Of a DNA stretch of 64,000 bases, positions 16,539-26,222 are shown piece after piece. This stretch comes from UBA11889 sp046582115 (GTDB lineage Bacteria > Pseudomonadota > Gammaproteobacteria > Pseudomonadales > Azotimanducaceae). The position numbers and the translations under genes are program-made. Below the pieces are notes generated by a model, which was not told the origin of the DNA, made no database searches, and saw only the letters and a program-made list of their open reading frames with translations. Location: NCBI GenBank assembly GCA_046582115.1, contig JAYGFA010000088.1, positions 4,277-68,276 of the forward strand. The letters run 5' to 3'. Every line of letters starts with the position of its first letter. Positions within the stretch are counted from its first letter, which is position 1.

Positions 16539-17904
16539 ACAACTTTCCTGGATTCATAATCCCACTCGGATCAAATACCGCTTTCAGTTCGCGCATAAGA
16601 TCAATTTCCGCGTTGGTTCTGCTGAACGGTAAAAATTCTCGTTTAAGTAATCCCACGCCATGTTCAGCAGAAATGCTTCCCCCACGTCGCTCAATCAGGT
16701 TGAAAAGTTCTGGATTAATTCGATGACAGCGCTCGAAAAAATCGTCGGCCGATAGGGACTCTGGCTTCAAGATATTTAGGTGGAGATTCCCATCACCAAT
16801 ATGGCCGTACCAACAAACGTCGAGATCAGGGTAGTGTTTGTTCACGATGCTATCGATATCGGAAAGAAAGCCGGGCACTTCCGATATCCGAACCGAGAGA
16901 TCATTTTTGTAGGGTGTATCGCTTGCAATGCTCTCACTGATATTTTCCCGCAATGACCACAAAGCCGCCGCTTGGGCATCGGATTGACTTATCACACCCA
17001 TCGATACCCAACCTCGATCTAGCGCTTCTTCGAAAGCACTCTCAGCCTCTTCATCCGCATCTGTATCGAATTCAACTAGGACGTAAAAGGCACACCGCTC
17101 TGAAAACGGCCGAGGTACACCCCCGCGTTTTGTCACTTTCTGTAACGCCAGTTCCGAAAAAAATTCAAACGCCGTCAGGGCAACGTGCTGTTGGAAACAC
17201 TGAAGAAGATCGAGGACGTCTTCGAGCTGATTGATTCCTAGCACCATCACTCGTTGTGGCTTTGGGGCGGGTGCCAAGCGGATTTCTGCCTCAACGATGA
17301 ACCCCAAGGTACCTTCGGATCCAATAAAGAGATGCCTGAGGTCGTAACCCGTCGCGTTCTTAACCAAACCGCGGTTGCAACGAATGATATCGCCCGTACC
17401 AGAAACTACGGTAAGTCCTGCAACCCAATCCCGGGTAAGGCCGTACCGGATGACTTTGATTCCCCCCGCGTTGGTAGCGATGTTTCCGCCAATTTGGCTT
17501 GAACCTGATGAGGAAAAATCGACAGGATAAAAGAGCCCCTGTTCTACCGCATATTCCTGCAGCTTTTGCGTGATAACTCCGGCCTGACAACGGACGATTC
17601 GATCTGTCAGGTTGAACCCGAGGATCTGATTCATTCGATCGAATGACACGACGACTTCGTTGTTTGAAGCGACCGCACCTCCTGAAAGTCCTGTACGACC
17701 CCCAGAAGGGACCAATTGGATTGCGTGCTCACGGGCAACTTTAACTAATGCCACAATTTCATTGACACTCTCTGGGAAAACCACTGCTTGTGGCGCGATG
17801 TCGAAATTCCGTGTCCAGTCGGTACCCCAATGCATGAGATCCGCACAGTCCGTTTTTACCCGGCCGGTCGAAAAAATCTTGTTTAGAACCTCAATGTTTT
17901 TCAC
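16528..17904 (-). CDS. FAD-binding oxidoreductase, D-2-hydroxyglutarate/D-lactate dehydrogenase type
   Basis: This 458-residue flavoprotein has a VAO/PCMH-type FAD domain (residues about 38-215) with the motifs PSGGRTGLSGGA and FIGSEGTLGFIVEAEIRL, and a C-terminal FAD-oxidase cap with the metal/active-site motif GHIGDGNLHLNI and SAEHGVG. This architecture belongs to the GlcD / D-lactate / D-2-hydroxyglutarate dehydrogenases. In Pseudomonas an orthologous gene lies near ilvA and rpiA beside serA and removes D-2-hydroxyglutarate made by SerA. The ilvA-rpiA neighbourhood here supports that reading, but serA is absent from the window. Start is GTG 17904. It is convergent and overlapping with rpiA. 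Confidence 0.85.
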   Translation of the reverse strand: MKNIEVLNKIFSTGRVKTDCADLMHWGTDWTRNFDIAPQAVVFPESVNEIVALVKVAREHAIQLVPSGGRTGLSGGAVASNNEVVVSFDRMNQILGFNLTDRIVRCQAGVITQKLQEYAVEQGLFYPVDFSSSGSSQIGGNIATNAGGIKVIRYGLTRDWVAGLTVVSGTGDIIRCNRGLVKNATGYDLRHLFIGSEGTLGFIVEAEIRLAPAPKPQRVMVLGINQLEDVLDLLQCFQQHVALTAFEFFSELALQKVTKRGGVPRPFSERCAFYVLVEFDTDADEEAESAFEEALDRGWVSMGVISQSDAQAAALWSLRENISESIASDTPYKNDLSVRISEVPGFLSDIDSIVNKHYPDLDVCWYGHIGDGNLHLNILKPESLSADDFFERCHRINPELFNLIERRGGSISAEHGVGLLKREFLPFSRTNAEIDLMRELKAVFDPSGIMNPGKLFSV

Positions 17905-18007
17905 GAAGAATCCTTAGCCGCGGCCCAGTACGAGTATCTTTCGGAAACGGTCAACTAGTCCTAACTTGCGAACCCGTTATCCCTATAACGCCTCTGCTCC
18001 GAGCGCG

Positions 18008-19165
18008 TTAAGCACCCTCCTCCAACACCTCCACCGCCGGAAGGCTTCGGCCCTCCAAGAATTCAAGAAAGGCGCCTCCCCCTGTGGATATGTACGAGAT
18101 TTTATCCCCAATTTCATATTTTTCGATCGCCGCTATGGTGTCCCCACCCCCAGCAATCGAAAAGGCAGCCGATTGCGCGATCGCCTCGGCTACGAGTCGA
18201 GTGCCCTCGCCAAACTGATCGATCTCAAAAACCCCCACGGGTCCGTTCCAGATTACCGTTCCCGCGTTAAGAACTAACTCCGCCACCCGTCTGGCCGTCT
18301 CCGGACCAATGTCACCAATGACGTCGTTGTCGCCAATGTTATCCGTGAGACAAAGTCGCGCGGTCGCTGTATTTTTTAATTCCGCCCCTGTCATAACGTC
18401 TACATATTCTAGAATCGTGCTTCGGGAGACAATGGATTCGGCAACGTCGATGAGTTCGGGCTCCGCGAGGGATCGACCAATCGACTTCCCCGCTGCCAAT
18501 AAAAAAGTGTTGGCAATTCCACCCCCGACCACGATCGTATCCGCAATATCAGCGAGACTGCTTAACGTGTTCAATTTAGTCGATACCTTGGACCCACCGA
18601 CGATGGCAACTAACGGCCGTTGTGGATTTTCAAGCGCGCGAGCAAGCGCGTCGAGCTCGGAAGATAAAAGAGGACCCGCGCATGCCTCGTCCGCAAATGT
18701 GGCGACCGCATGGGTCGACGCCTGGACACGGTGAGCAGTTGCGAAAGCGTCCATAACGAAGATGTCGCATAACCGCGCGTATGCCCTCCCTAAATCGCGC
18801 CCGTTAGTCGCTTCCCCCTTTTCAAACCGAACATTTTCAAGCAGAACAACTCCGCCCGGTTCCACATCAACGCGCTGACGCCAGTCCGAAATCAGGTCTA
18901 CTTGTATGTCCAGCATCGCACTTAATTCTTCTGCAACTGGCCGCAGACTTAACTTAGCGTCAAAAACCTCTTCCGCCGGTCGACCAAGGTGCGACATGAT
19001 GATGACCGCCGCATTTTCGCGAATACAATGCTCAATCGTTGGTAACGCGGCACGGATACGCGCATTGCTAATCACCGTTCCATCTTTTATCGGTACGTTA
19101 AGATCTTCACGAATCAGAACCCGTTTCCCAGCTAAGGAAAAATCGCCGAGGCGCTTATATTTCAT
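18008..19165 (-). CDS. pgk: phosphoglycerate kinase
   Basis: Pgk transfers phosphate between 1,3-bisphosphoglycerate and ADP in glycolysis and gluconeogenesis. The protein has 385 residues, with the signature VLIREDLNVP, the basic substrate patch (MSHLGRP and DAFATAHR), VGGSKVSTK, and the nucleotide motif SIAGGGDTIAAI near the C-terminus. The ATG shares a base with the tkt stop (TAATG), giving tight coupling. In many gammaproteobacteria an epd or gap gene lies between tkt and pgk, and fba follows pgk; neither is present here. Confidence 0.97.
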   Translation of the reverse strand: MKYKRLGDFSLAGKRVLIREDLNVPIKDGTVISNARIRAALPTIEHCIRENAAVIIMSHLGRPAEEVFDAKLSLRPVAEELSAMLDIQVDLISDWRQRVDVEPGGVVLLENVRFEKGEATNGRDLGRAYARLCDIFVMDAFATAHRVQASTHAVATFADEACAGPLLSSELDALARALENPQRPLVAIVGGSKVSTKLNTLSSLADIADTIVVGGGIANTFLLAAGKSIGRSLAEPELIDVAESIVSRSTILEYVDVMTGAELKNTATARLCLTDNIGDNDVIGDIGPETARRVAELVLNAGTVIWNGPVGVFEIDQFGEGTRLVAEAIAQSAAFSIAGGGDTIAAIEKYEIGDKISYISTGGGAFLEFLEGRSLPAVEVLEEGA

Positions 19166-21153
19166 TAGCCAACCGTCTCGCGTGCCGCGGTAACGACGGC
19201 ATCGGCGGTAATACCGAGAGCGTCCATCACGACGTCACCAGGTGCCGAAAGTCCAAATCGGTCCACTCCCACGATCCGACCATCAAAACCGACGAAGCGG
19301 TACCAGTAGTCTGGATGAGCAGCTTCAACTGCGACCCGTGCCCTGTGCTCCGGCGGCAACACTTCAGCTTGATACGACTCTGACTGCTGCAGGAAGTGAT
19401 CGACACTGGGCATCGAAACGACGCGACAACCCAGGCCGTCTCCTTCAAGAACACCTACCGCTTCCATGGCAATCCCAACCTCAGAGCCCGTTGCGATTAG
19501 GATTACGTCCAGAGACTTCGATTCTTGCCGTAGTATGTATCCACCACACTCAATGGCATTAACGGTCGATTCGTCACGAACTTGGGCGTTGGTTTTTTGC
19601 CGGGTTAAAACTACCGCGGTTGGGCCATCCGCCCTGGCAAGCGCGTGCTTCCAGGCTACGCATGTCTCAACCGTGTCGCATGGCCGCCAGACCGACAAGT
19701 TGGGCGTCATCCGTAAATTGCTTAACTGCTCAACAGGCTGGTGAGTGGGTCCATCTTCGCCCAGACCTATCGAGTCGTGGGTGTAAACAAATATATTGCG
19801 TAAACGCATCAATGAAGCAAGTCGTACTGCGTTTCGAGCATATTCCATAAACACCAGAAATGTGCCCGTAAAAGGGATAAACCCTCCATGTAGAGCGATT
19901 CCGTTCGAAATCGCGGACATGCCGAACTCTCGCACTCCGTAATTGAGATAACGCCCTCCGTCCGCAAACCATCCAGCGCCGTCCCATTGGGTGTTATTCG
20001 ACCCCGTTAAATCCGCAGAACCTCCGATCAATTCTGGAAGTTTAGGGCCCATCGCATCAAGACATAGCTTCGATGCTTTCCGAGTTTCGAGCGCCTTCGG
20101 ATCTGCCTGGCTCTCAATAGCAAGCTTATCGAGGATCAGCGACCATCCATCGGGGAGGCTTCCCTCCATTCGTCGACTAAGTTCGTCAGCTAACGACGCA
20201 TGCTTTCTTCGATACCGAGCAAAAAGCGTATTCCAAGTATCTTCATGCGAACTGCCCGTATCGCGCATATTCCATTCTTGATAAAGACGATCCGGTATTT
20301 CAAAGGGCTCATATTCCCATTGAAGTTGCTGGCGTGCACCTGCGATTTCATCGCGACCAAGGGGCGATCCATGTGCTGCCGCCGAACCGCTTTTTTCAGG
20401 TGCGCCGTAGCCAATCGTTGTCCGACAACAAATGAGGCATGGAACGTTGTTAATGTCCGTCGCCAACTCGCATGCCGCAATCACGGCTTCCGGATCATGC
20501 CCATCAACGTCACGAATGACATGCCAGCCATACGCTTCGAATCGCGCCGGGACGTCTTCGGTAAACCATCCTGCGGTATCACCGTCGATCGAAACGCCGT
20601 TGTTGTCGTATATAGCAACAAGCTTTCCCAAACCCAGAGTCCCCGCTAATGATGCCGCTTCATGGGAAATACCCTCCATGAGACAACCGTCACCAACGAT
20701 CACCCATGTGCGATGGTCTACCACCTGAAAGCCGTCACGATTGTATTGTCGAGCAAGCATATGCTCAGCTAACGCCATTCCAACTGCATTGGCGAATCCT
20801 TGACCCAAAGGCCCCGTTGTCGCCTCTACGCCTGGACATTCTCCTCGTTCAGGATGCCCTGGTGTCATTGACCCTAGCTGTCTAAACGCTTTGATATCGT
20901 CTATAGAAACGTCGTAACCCGTTAAGTGCAAAACTGCATAAAGCAGCATGGATCCGTGCCCGTTGGACAGGACAAATCGGTCACGATTCCACCAGTTTGG
21001 GTTGGATGGGTTGTATCGAAGTACCTCGCGCCACAAAACTTCGGCGATATCTGCCAACCCCATGGGCGCTCCCGGGTGACCAGAACTGGCTTTTTCCACA
21101 GCATCCATGGCGAGCGCACGTATTGCATTCGCTCTTTCAAAACGGGAAGACAT
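19165..21153 (-). CDS. tkt: transketolase
   Basis: This thiamine-diphosphate enzyme moves two-carbon units in the pentose phosphate pathway. Its 662 residues are the usual length. Motifs are SGHPGAPMGLADIAEVLW, GPLGQGFANAVGMA, the ThDP/Mg motif starting GDGCLMEG and ending in the conserved NNG stretch (AIYDNNGVSIDGD), and THDSIGLGEDGPTHQPVEQL in the pyrimidine domain. It heads the tkt-pgk transcript and is divergent from metK with a 150-bp space that must hold both promoters. Confidence 0.97.
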   Translation of the reverse strand: MSSRFERANAIRALAMDAVEKASSGHPGAPMGLADIAEVLWREVLRYNPSNPNWWNRDRFVLSNGHGSMLLYAVLHLTGYDVSIDDIKAFRQLGSMTPGHPERGECPGVEATTGPLGQGFANAVGMALAEHMLARQYNRDGFQVVDHRTWVIVGDGCLMEGISHEAASLAGTLGLGKLVAIYDNNGVSIDGDTAGWFTEDVPARFEAYGWHVIRDVDGHDPEAVIAACELATDINNVPCLICCRTTIGYGAPEKSGSAAAHGSPLGRDEIAGARQQLQWEYEPFEIPDRLYQEWNMRDTGSSHEDTWNTLFARYRRKHASLADELSRRMEGSLPDGWSLILDKLAIESQADPKALETRKASKLCLDAMGPKLPELIGGSADLTGSNNTQWDGAGWFADGGRYLNYGVREFGMSAISNGIALHGGFIPFTGTFLVFMEYARNAVRLASLMRLRNIFVYTHDSIGLGEDGPTHQPVEQLSNLRMTPNLSVWRPCDTVETCVAWKHALARADGPTAVVLTRQKTNAQVRDESTVNAIECGGYILRQESKSLDVILIATGSEVGIAMEAVGVLEGDGLGCRVVSMPSVDHFLQQSESYQAEVLPPEHRARVAVEAAHPDYWYRFVGFDGRIVGVDRFGLSAPGDVVMDALGITADAVVTAARETVG

Positions 21154-21303
21154 AATTTCGACACTTCGTGATAGGCGCTGCTATTGTCGGTCCAATGTAA
21201 TGGGTCGTCTAGCGTTGAACGTTATACATATGAAATTGATGTCGGGCGCAAGCGACCGGCACTATGCTTTCGTACAATGCCGCCGATGAAAGAGGGAACG
21301 ACT

Positions 21304-22452
21304 ATGGCCGATTTTAGCGTTTTTACCTCGGAATCGGTGTCCGAGGGCCACCCTGACAAGATTGCCGATCAAATATCGGACGCCGTTCTGGATGCAATGC
21401 TTGAACAAGACAGCGAGTCGCGTGTCGCGTGCGAAACCCTTATTAAAACCGGCATCGTTGTCGTGGCGGGAGAAACTCGCTCAGCGGCAAACATTGACGT
21501 CGAGAAAATCGTCCGCAAAGTCATCACAGATATCGGCTACGTTGATCTTTCAACAGGTTTCGATCTTGAGTCCTGCGTGATCATGAATGCGCTTGGGATG
21601 CAATCAACAGACATCGCAATGGGCGTCGACGAAACCACCGGACACGAACAGGGAGCCGGCGATCAAGGGTTGATGTTCGGTTATGCGACGAGCGAAACCG
21701 ACGTGCTGATGCCAGCCCCTATCACCTACGCGCATCGACTGGTCAAAAAACAGGCTGAAGTTCGTCGGAACTCTCTCAATTTTCTCCGCCCCGACGCCAA
21801 GAGTCAGCTCACGTTCCGCTATGAAAGCGGCGTGCCTGTAGCCATCGATGCGGTCGTTCTATCAACCCAACACAGTCCGGATGTCACCCAAAACAACCTG
21901 CACGAAGCGGTGATGGAAGAAATCATCAAACCTACTTTACCGGGTAACTGGATGACCCCGGATACCCGTGTGTATATCAATCCAACCGGTCAGTTTGTAA
22001 TCGGAGGGCCACGAGGCGATTGCGGATTGACTGGTCGCAAAATTATCGTCGATACATATGGCGGCATGGCGCGCCATGGCGGTGGAGCCTTCTCCGGGAA
22101 GGATCCCTCGAAGGTTGACCGCTCGGCGGCCTACGCGAGTCGCTACGTTGCTAAGAACATTGTTGCGGCTGGACTCGCGGCACGTTGTGAAATTCAAGTC
22201 AGCTACGCTATTGGCGTCGCGGAACCGACCTCGATCAGCGTTGAAACGTTTGGTACTGGGACGGTCACAGACGACCAGATTGAACAGTTAATTCGCGCAC
22301 ACTTTGATCTCCGTCCGAGCGGGCTTATCGCGATGCTTGACCTCAAACGCCCAATCTACCAAAGCACTGCAGCATACGGGCACTTTGGGCGCACCGAAAG
22401 CGACTTCACCTGGGAAAGAACGGACCGCGCGGAAGCATTGGCAAACGCCTAA
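21304..22452 (+). CDS. metK: S-adenosylmethionine synthase
   Basis: MetK makes SAM from methionine and ATP. It has 382 residues from the ATG at 21304, which gives the family N-terminus FTSESVSEGHPDKIADQ; the open frame back to 21184 has no match. Signatures are GHPDK (ATP), GAGDQGLMFGYA (the family hexapeptide region) and the P-loop-like GGGAFSGKDPSKVDRSA. It is followed after 8 bp by metF, so SAM and methyl-THF synthesis are linked. The 5' region shows no SAM or SAH riboswitch that I recognise. Confidence 0.97.
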   Translation: MADFSVFTSESVSEGHPDKIADQISDAVLDAMLEQDSESRVACETLIKTGIVVVAGETRSAANIDVEKIVRKVITDIGYVDLSTGFDLESCVIMNALGMQSTDIAMGVDETTGHEQGAGDQGLMFGYATSETDVLMPAPITYAHRLVKKQAEVRRNSLNFLRPDAKSQLTFRYESGVPVAIDAVVLSTQHSPDVTQNNLHEAVMEEIIKPTLPGNWMTPDTRVYINPTGQFVIGGPRGDCGLTGRKIIVDTYGGMARHGGGAFSGKDPSKVDRSAAYASRYVAKNIVAAGLAARCEIQVSYAIGVAEPTSISVETFGTGTVTDDQIEQLIRAHFDLRPSGLIAMLDLKRPIYQSTAAYGHFGRTESDFTWERTDRAEALANA

Positions 22453-22460
22453 GACGTCAC

Positions 22461-23294
22461 ATGTCTCAACCGCAGATCAGTTACGAGTTCTTTCCGCCAC
22501 ACACAAAGGCCGGCAGAACTAAACTCGTCGAAACCGCCGAAGCGCTGTCTGTCCACAACCCCGCGTACTTTTCCGTGACCTACGGTGCGGGTGGCAGCAC
22601 CCGCACTCGTACGTACGAAACCGTGGTCGCGCTCAAGGAGCATGGGATGACCACGGCTCCCCATTTGTCCTGGGGCGACGATTCGGAAAACACCATCATT
22701 TCATTGATCGAAAAGTATCGGGAACTTGGAGTTACTCGCGTGGTCGCACTGAGAGGAGACCCGCCTTCTGGCATTCCTTCAACGATCCAAATTCATCGTG
22801 CACACTCGCTGGTCGACCTGATCCGCCGGCATTTCGGGGAAACGTTTATCATCGAAGTCGCCGCCTACCCAGAAACGCACCCGGACGCACCATCACCCGA
22901 ACACGATATCCGCTTCTTGCGTCAAAAAATTGACTCCGGCGCCAACGGTTGTATCACCCAGTATTTTTTTAATGCCGACAGTTATTTTTACTTCATCGAC
23001 CGCTGCCGATCATACGGAATCGACACGCCCATCGTTCCAGGAATCATGCCGATTACGAATTACGAAGGCTTGGTTAAATTTTCTGACGGGTGCGGAGCAG
23101 AAATTCCCCGCTGGATTCGAACCCGCTTAGCACACTTGGCAGACAAACCCGAAGACTTGCTCGCGTTCGGCATTGAAGTCGTCACCAATTTGTGTGAACG
23201 CCTGCTGAACGGTGGGGCACCTGGCATTCATTTCTATACGCTCAACAAAGCACGGGCCAGCATTCAGATCGCGCGAAATTTGGGGTTGGATTGA
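22461..23294 (+). CDS. metF: 5,10-methylenetetrahydrofolate reductase
   Basis: This FAD enzyme reduces methylene-THF to methyl-THF for methionine synthesis. The 277-residue protein has the catalytic Glu at residue 9 in SYEFFPP, FSVTYGAGGSTR, LRGDPPSG, the folate/FAD motif QYFFNADSYF and PGIMPITN. It is about 20 residues shorter at the N-terminus than the E. coli enzyme, which is common. It lies between metK and rsmE, and its stop overlaps the rsmE TTG start by 3 nt. The usual third partner ahcY (SAH hydrolase) is not present here. Confidence 0.96.
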   Translation: MSQPQISYEFFPPHTKAGRTKLVETAEALSVHNPAYFSVTYGAGGSTRTRTYETVVALKEHGMTTAPHLSWGDDSENTIISLIEKYRELGVTRVVALRGDPPSGIPSTIQIHRAHSLVDLIRRHFGETFIIEVAAYPETHPDAPSPEHDIRFLRQKIDSGANGCITQYFFNADSYFYFIDRCRSYGIDTPIVPGIMPITNYEGLVKFSDGCGAEIPRWIRTRLAHLADKPEDLLAFGIEVVTNLCERLLNGGAPGIHFYTLNKARASIQIARNLGLD

Positions 23295-24007
23295 AACGTC
23301 TCTACGTTGACCCCAAGAAAACATCGCTGAACCCTGGCTCGAATGTCACGCTGAGCCCAGAAAGTTCCAGCTATCTGGTACGCGTTCTGCGCTTGCACAT
23401 CGGCGATTCACTACACTGTTTTGACGGGGTAGGACAAGAATACGAGGCCCGGTTGACTGTCGCGGATTCACGTTCGACCCTACTCCAACTGGGGAAATTG
23501 TCCCGCTCTATTCCCACGCCAACACCCCGTCTAGTTTTGTTGACCGCACTCGTCAAGCACCGCGTCGAAACTGTCGTTCAACAGGCAACTGAGCTCGGTG
23601 CTACTCATATCAACGTGATAATCGCCGATCGCACCCAAGCCCGGCTGCCCAAGCCCGAACGCCTTATCAAAGTAATACGTGACGCGGCTGAACAGTGCGG
23701 CAGGGTCTGGATACCGGAACTCAATATTGGCATAGGCCTTGAATCTGCAATCAGCCACTGCGACTGTGGACGAAAACTGATCGCAGTTCCCAAAACCGAA
23801 GTGACGGAATTTTCAAACGACTTAATGGATACGTGCGTCGCTATCGGGCCCGAAGGTGACTGGTCATCCAGTGAACTTCAATTGGCCCGCGACGCGGGGT
23901 TCGAACCGATTGGCCTCGGACCCATCATTCTGCGCAACCCGACAGCCGCCGCTGTCGCGTTATCGTTGATACGTCAAGGGTGGCAATGGCAGGTTCCTCA
24001 AGTGTGA
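23291..24007 (+). CDS. rsmE: 16S rRNA (uracil1498-N3)-methyltransferase
   Basis: RsmE methylates U1498 of 16S rRNA. The 238-residue protein starts at a TTG that overlaps the metF stop (TTGA). It has an N-terminal PUA-like domain (KRLYVDP, HLxRVLR-like YLVRVLRL) and a C-terminal SPOUT knot with AIGPEGDWSSSE and LGPIILRNPTAA, the SAM-binding motifs of the family. ALVKHRVETVVQQATELGA is also characteristic. In many gammaproteobacteria rsmE is followed directly by gshB, as here, with a gap of 170 bp in which I see no gene. Confidence 0.95.
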   Translation: MKRLYVDPKKTSLNPGSNVTLSPESSSYLVRVLRLHIGDSLHCFDGVGQEYEARLTVADSRSTLLQLGKLSRSIPTPTPRLVLLTALVKHRVETVVQQATELGATHINVIIADRTQARLPKPERLIKVIRDAAEQCGRVWIPELNIGIGLESAISHCDCGRKLIAVPKTEVTEFSNDLMDTCVAIGPEGDWSSSELQLARDAGFEPIGLGPIILRNPTAAAVALSLIRQGWQWQVPQV

Positions 24008-24177
24008 AACACGTGTGGTAGGTAAAAAACTGAAATGTTCTCTACCCATCGTTATGCAGGGCACGAGTATCTGATCGTTGAGATATGCTGATCGACCGGA
24101 CTATTTGCCATGTTTTCTATTGCCGCTAACGAGCGTTCTGCGTAATTTAACCCTCCTGAAACTTTCGGCTGGCCGAC

Positions 24178-25161
24178 ATGATTCACATCGCGTTTGTGAT
24201 CGATCCCATTGAAACATTGAATCTCAAAAAAGATTCGACGTTATCAATGATCCGTGCCGCCCAAAGGCGTGAGTGGCGGATCAGTGTGCTTGAACAAAGT
24301 GGTCTGGCGTGGGATGGACAACGAGTCATCGCTCTAGCCCGCAGTTTGCACCTCGACAAAGGCTTTGCTGAGACACTAGACCCTGATCAAGCTTGCGCGG
24401 AATGGTTCCAATGCGGAGAAGAGGAAGCGCATGAACTCGGAGAGATCGACGTCGTCATGATGCGCAAGGACCCGCCGGTCGACATGGACTATATCAATTC
24501 GACTTACCTCCTGGAGCGCGGCCAATCTGAAGGCGCTTTGGTTGTCAATGACCCTCGTAGTCTTCGAGACTGTAATGAAAAATTCTTCGCTACAGCGTTC
24601 TCTGATTATCAACCCCCATCAGTGGTTTCGTGTCGCGAGGACCTGCTATTGGCATTCCATCGTGAACACGGTGACGTGATTTTTAAAAAACTCGACGGTA
24701 TGGGGGGGATGAGCATCTTCCGTGCATCCGAAAACGACCCCAACGTTCGGGTTATCGTTGAAACGTTAACGAACAACGGCGTGCGCCAAATCATGGCGCA
24801 AAAATACATTCCAGAAATCGCGGTGGGAGATAAACGTATCCTCTTAATCGATGGCGAGCCTCTACCGTACGCACTCGCTCGCATCCCCGCGTCCGGCGAG
24901 AGCCGTGGAAATCTCGCGGCCGGCGGAACCGGCCTTGGGCAACCCTTGAGTCCCCGCGATAAAGAAATTGCGAAAGCACTTGGCCCCGAACTTCGCGCCC
25001 GTGGTCTAACGTTCGTAGGCATCGACGTTATCGGTGATTATCTCACCGAAGTGAATGTCACCTGCCCAACCTGCGTTCGAGAACTCGATGCCTTTTTTGG
25101 ATTGGACGTCGCGTCAACACTTCTTGACGCGGTTGAACAAAAGTTAACCGAAGCTTCCTAG
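24178..25161 (+). CDS. gshB: glutathione synthetase
   Basis: GshB joins gamma-glutamylcysteine and glycine using ATP. The 327-residue ATP-grasp protein begins with IAFVIDPIETLNLKKDSTLS, the family N-terminus, and contains MMRKDPPVDMDYI, KKLDGMGGMSIF (the ATP-grasp glycine loop) and YLTEVNVTCPTCVRELDAFF. The last motif has TCPTC where E. coli has TSPTC, which puts a second Cys close to the conserved one. Its TAG stop shares one base with the GTG start of yqgE. gshB-yqgE-ruvX is a widespread gammaproteobacterial operon. Confidence 0.96.
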   Translation: MIHIAFVIDPIETLNLKKDSTLSMIRAAQRREWRISVLEQSGLAWDGQRVIALARSLHLDKGFAETLDPDQACAEWFQCGEEEAHELGEIDVVMMRKDPPVDMDYINSTYLLERGQSEGALVVNDPRSLRDCNEKFFATAFSDYQPPSVVSCREDLLLAFHREHGDVIFKKLDGMGGMSIFRASENDPNVRVIVETLTNNGVRQIMAQKYIPEIAVGDKRILLIDGEPLPYALARIPASGESRGNLAAGGTGLGQPLSPRDKEIAKALGPELRARGLTFVGIDVIGDYLTEVNVTCPTCVRELDAFFGLDVASTLLDAVEQKLTEAS

Positions 25162-25715
25162 TGAAATCTCCCTCCCTTCAGCACCAACTGCTGCTCGCCA
25201 TGCCCAATCAAACGGGAACCTACTTCGGTAATACCCTCACATACGTTTGCGATCATAACGAGCAGGGGGCGCTGGGCTTGATAATAAACAGGCCCTTGGA
25301 CCTCGCTCTTACCGAACTGCTAATACAGTTTGAGTGCGCGACCAACGTCGACGCCAACTTGGTCGTCGTAGAGGGCGGACCGGTCCAGCGGGAACGCGGT
25401 TTTGTACTACACAGCGCAGACGTCCAAACAGATGCCAGTATGCCTATAGGAAACGATCTGTTATTAACAGCGTCACGTGACATTCTTGAAGTCATCGGCA
25501 CCGGCGATGGCCCCAAGCATTTTATCGTGGCCCTCGGGTATGCCGGTTGGGGTGAGGGCCAGCTCGAAAAAGAATTAATGGATAACGCCTGGCTAACTGT
25601 ACCGGCCACAGAAGAAATCCTCTTCGACACGCCCTTCCATAAACGTATTGATAGCGCAGCTAAATCCCTCGGCATTAACTTTCAGCTCATGTCACCGCAT
25701 TTGGGCCATGCATAG
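25161..25715 (+). CDS. yqgE: YqgE/AlgH (UPF0301) family protein
   Basis: This 184-residue protein of the UPF0301 family has the N-terminus QHQLLLAMPNQTGTYFGNTL, the HNEQGALGLIINRPLD motif and the GGPVQRERGFVLH motif. It is called AlgH in Pseudomonas, where mutants affect alginate production; the biochemical activity is unknown. Position between gshB and ruvX is conserved. It starts at a GTG sharing a base with the gshB stop. Confidence in the family is high and in any function low. Confidence 0.93.
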   Translation: MKSPSLQHQLLLAMPNQTGTYFGNTLTYVCDHNEQGALGLIINRPLDLALTELLIQFECATNVDANLVVVEGGPVQRERGFVLHSADVQTDASMPIGNDLLLTASRDILEVIGTGDGPKHFIVALGYAGWGEGQLEKELMDNAWLTVPATEEILFDTPFHKRIDSAAKSLGINFQLMSPHLGHA

Positions 25716-25748
25716 TTTCCGTTATTCACAAAGGGCTATACCCTGATT

Positions 25749-26144
25749 TTGGCTATCCTTGCGTTTGATTATGGTAAGAGCTGGATCGGCATCGCCGTTG
25801 CCGAGCCACGTCACGGAACTGCTACTCCCCTCACCACAGCACCCGCAAAACGGGGGCAACCCAACTGGGCGACGATCGATCCGATTGTTGAGCAATGGGA
25901 ACCAGCGACATTCGTGGTTGGTTTACCCCTCAACATGGATGATACCGAATCCGAAATGTCGGCCGAATCCAAGCGTTTCGGCAACGACCTTGGTAAACGG
26001 TACGGCATTCAAGTCCAATTTATCGATGAGCGGCTATCGTCGTTCGAGGCCGCCGATCGTATACGTGGGCGGAAGATCTCAAATCATGCCGTAGCCGCAA
26101 CAATTATTGCCGAGACATGGTTAAACACGCAACAGGAAAACTAA
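25749..26144 (+). CDS. ruvX: putative Holliday junction resolvase RuvX/YqgF
   Basis: This 131-residue RNase H-fold protein begins ILAFDYGKSWIGIAVAE with the first catalytic Asp, followed by VVGLPLNMDDTES with the conserved middle motif and IDERLSSFEA with the catalytic Glu; a final Asp of the family is not obvious near the C-terminus (LNTQQEN). The family is implicated in 16S rRNA 5' end maturation and in processing of branched DNA. The start is TTG 25749; no ATG or GTG upstream fits. The gap after yqgE is 33 bp. Confidence 0.9.
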   Translation: MAILAFDYGKSWIGIAVAEPRHGTATPLTTAPAKRGQPNWATIDPIVEQWEPATFVVGLPLNMDDTESEMSAESKRFGNDLGKRYGIQVQFIDERLSSFEAADRIRGRKISNHAVAATIIAETWLNTQQEN

Positions 26145-26222
26145 CCCGATTAAGCTATTTCGAAACGTGAGGTTTAAACTTCTCCCCAGTGTGTTTAGAC
26201 CGGTCATAAAAGACCGAAAAAA

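Noticed and set aside
21154..21303. SAM or SAH riboswitch before metK
   Set aside because: No conserved aptamer motif was recognised in the 150-bp region.
26201..26222. Rho-independent terminator upstream of yggS
   Set aside because: On the + strand the stem is followed by A residues, not T; on the other strand the T run precedes the stem.
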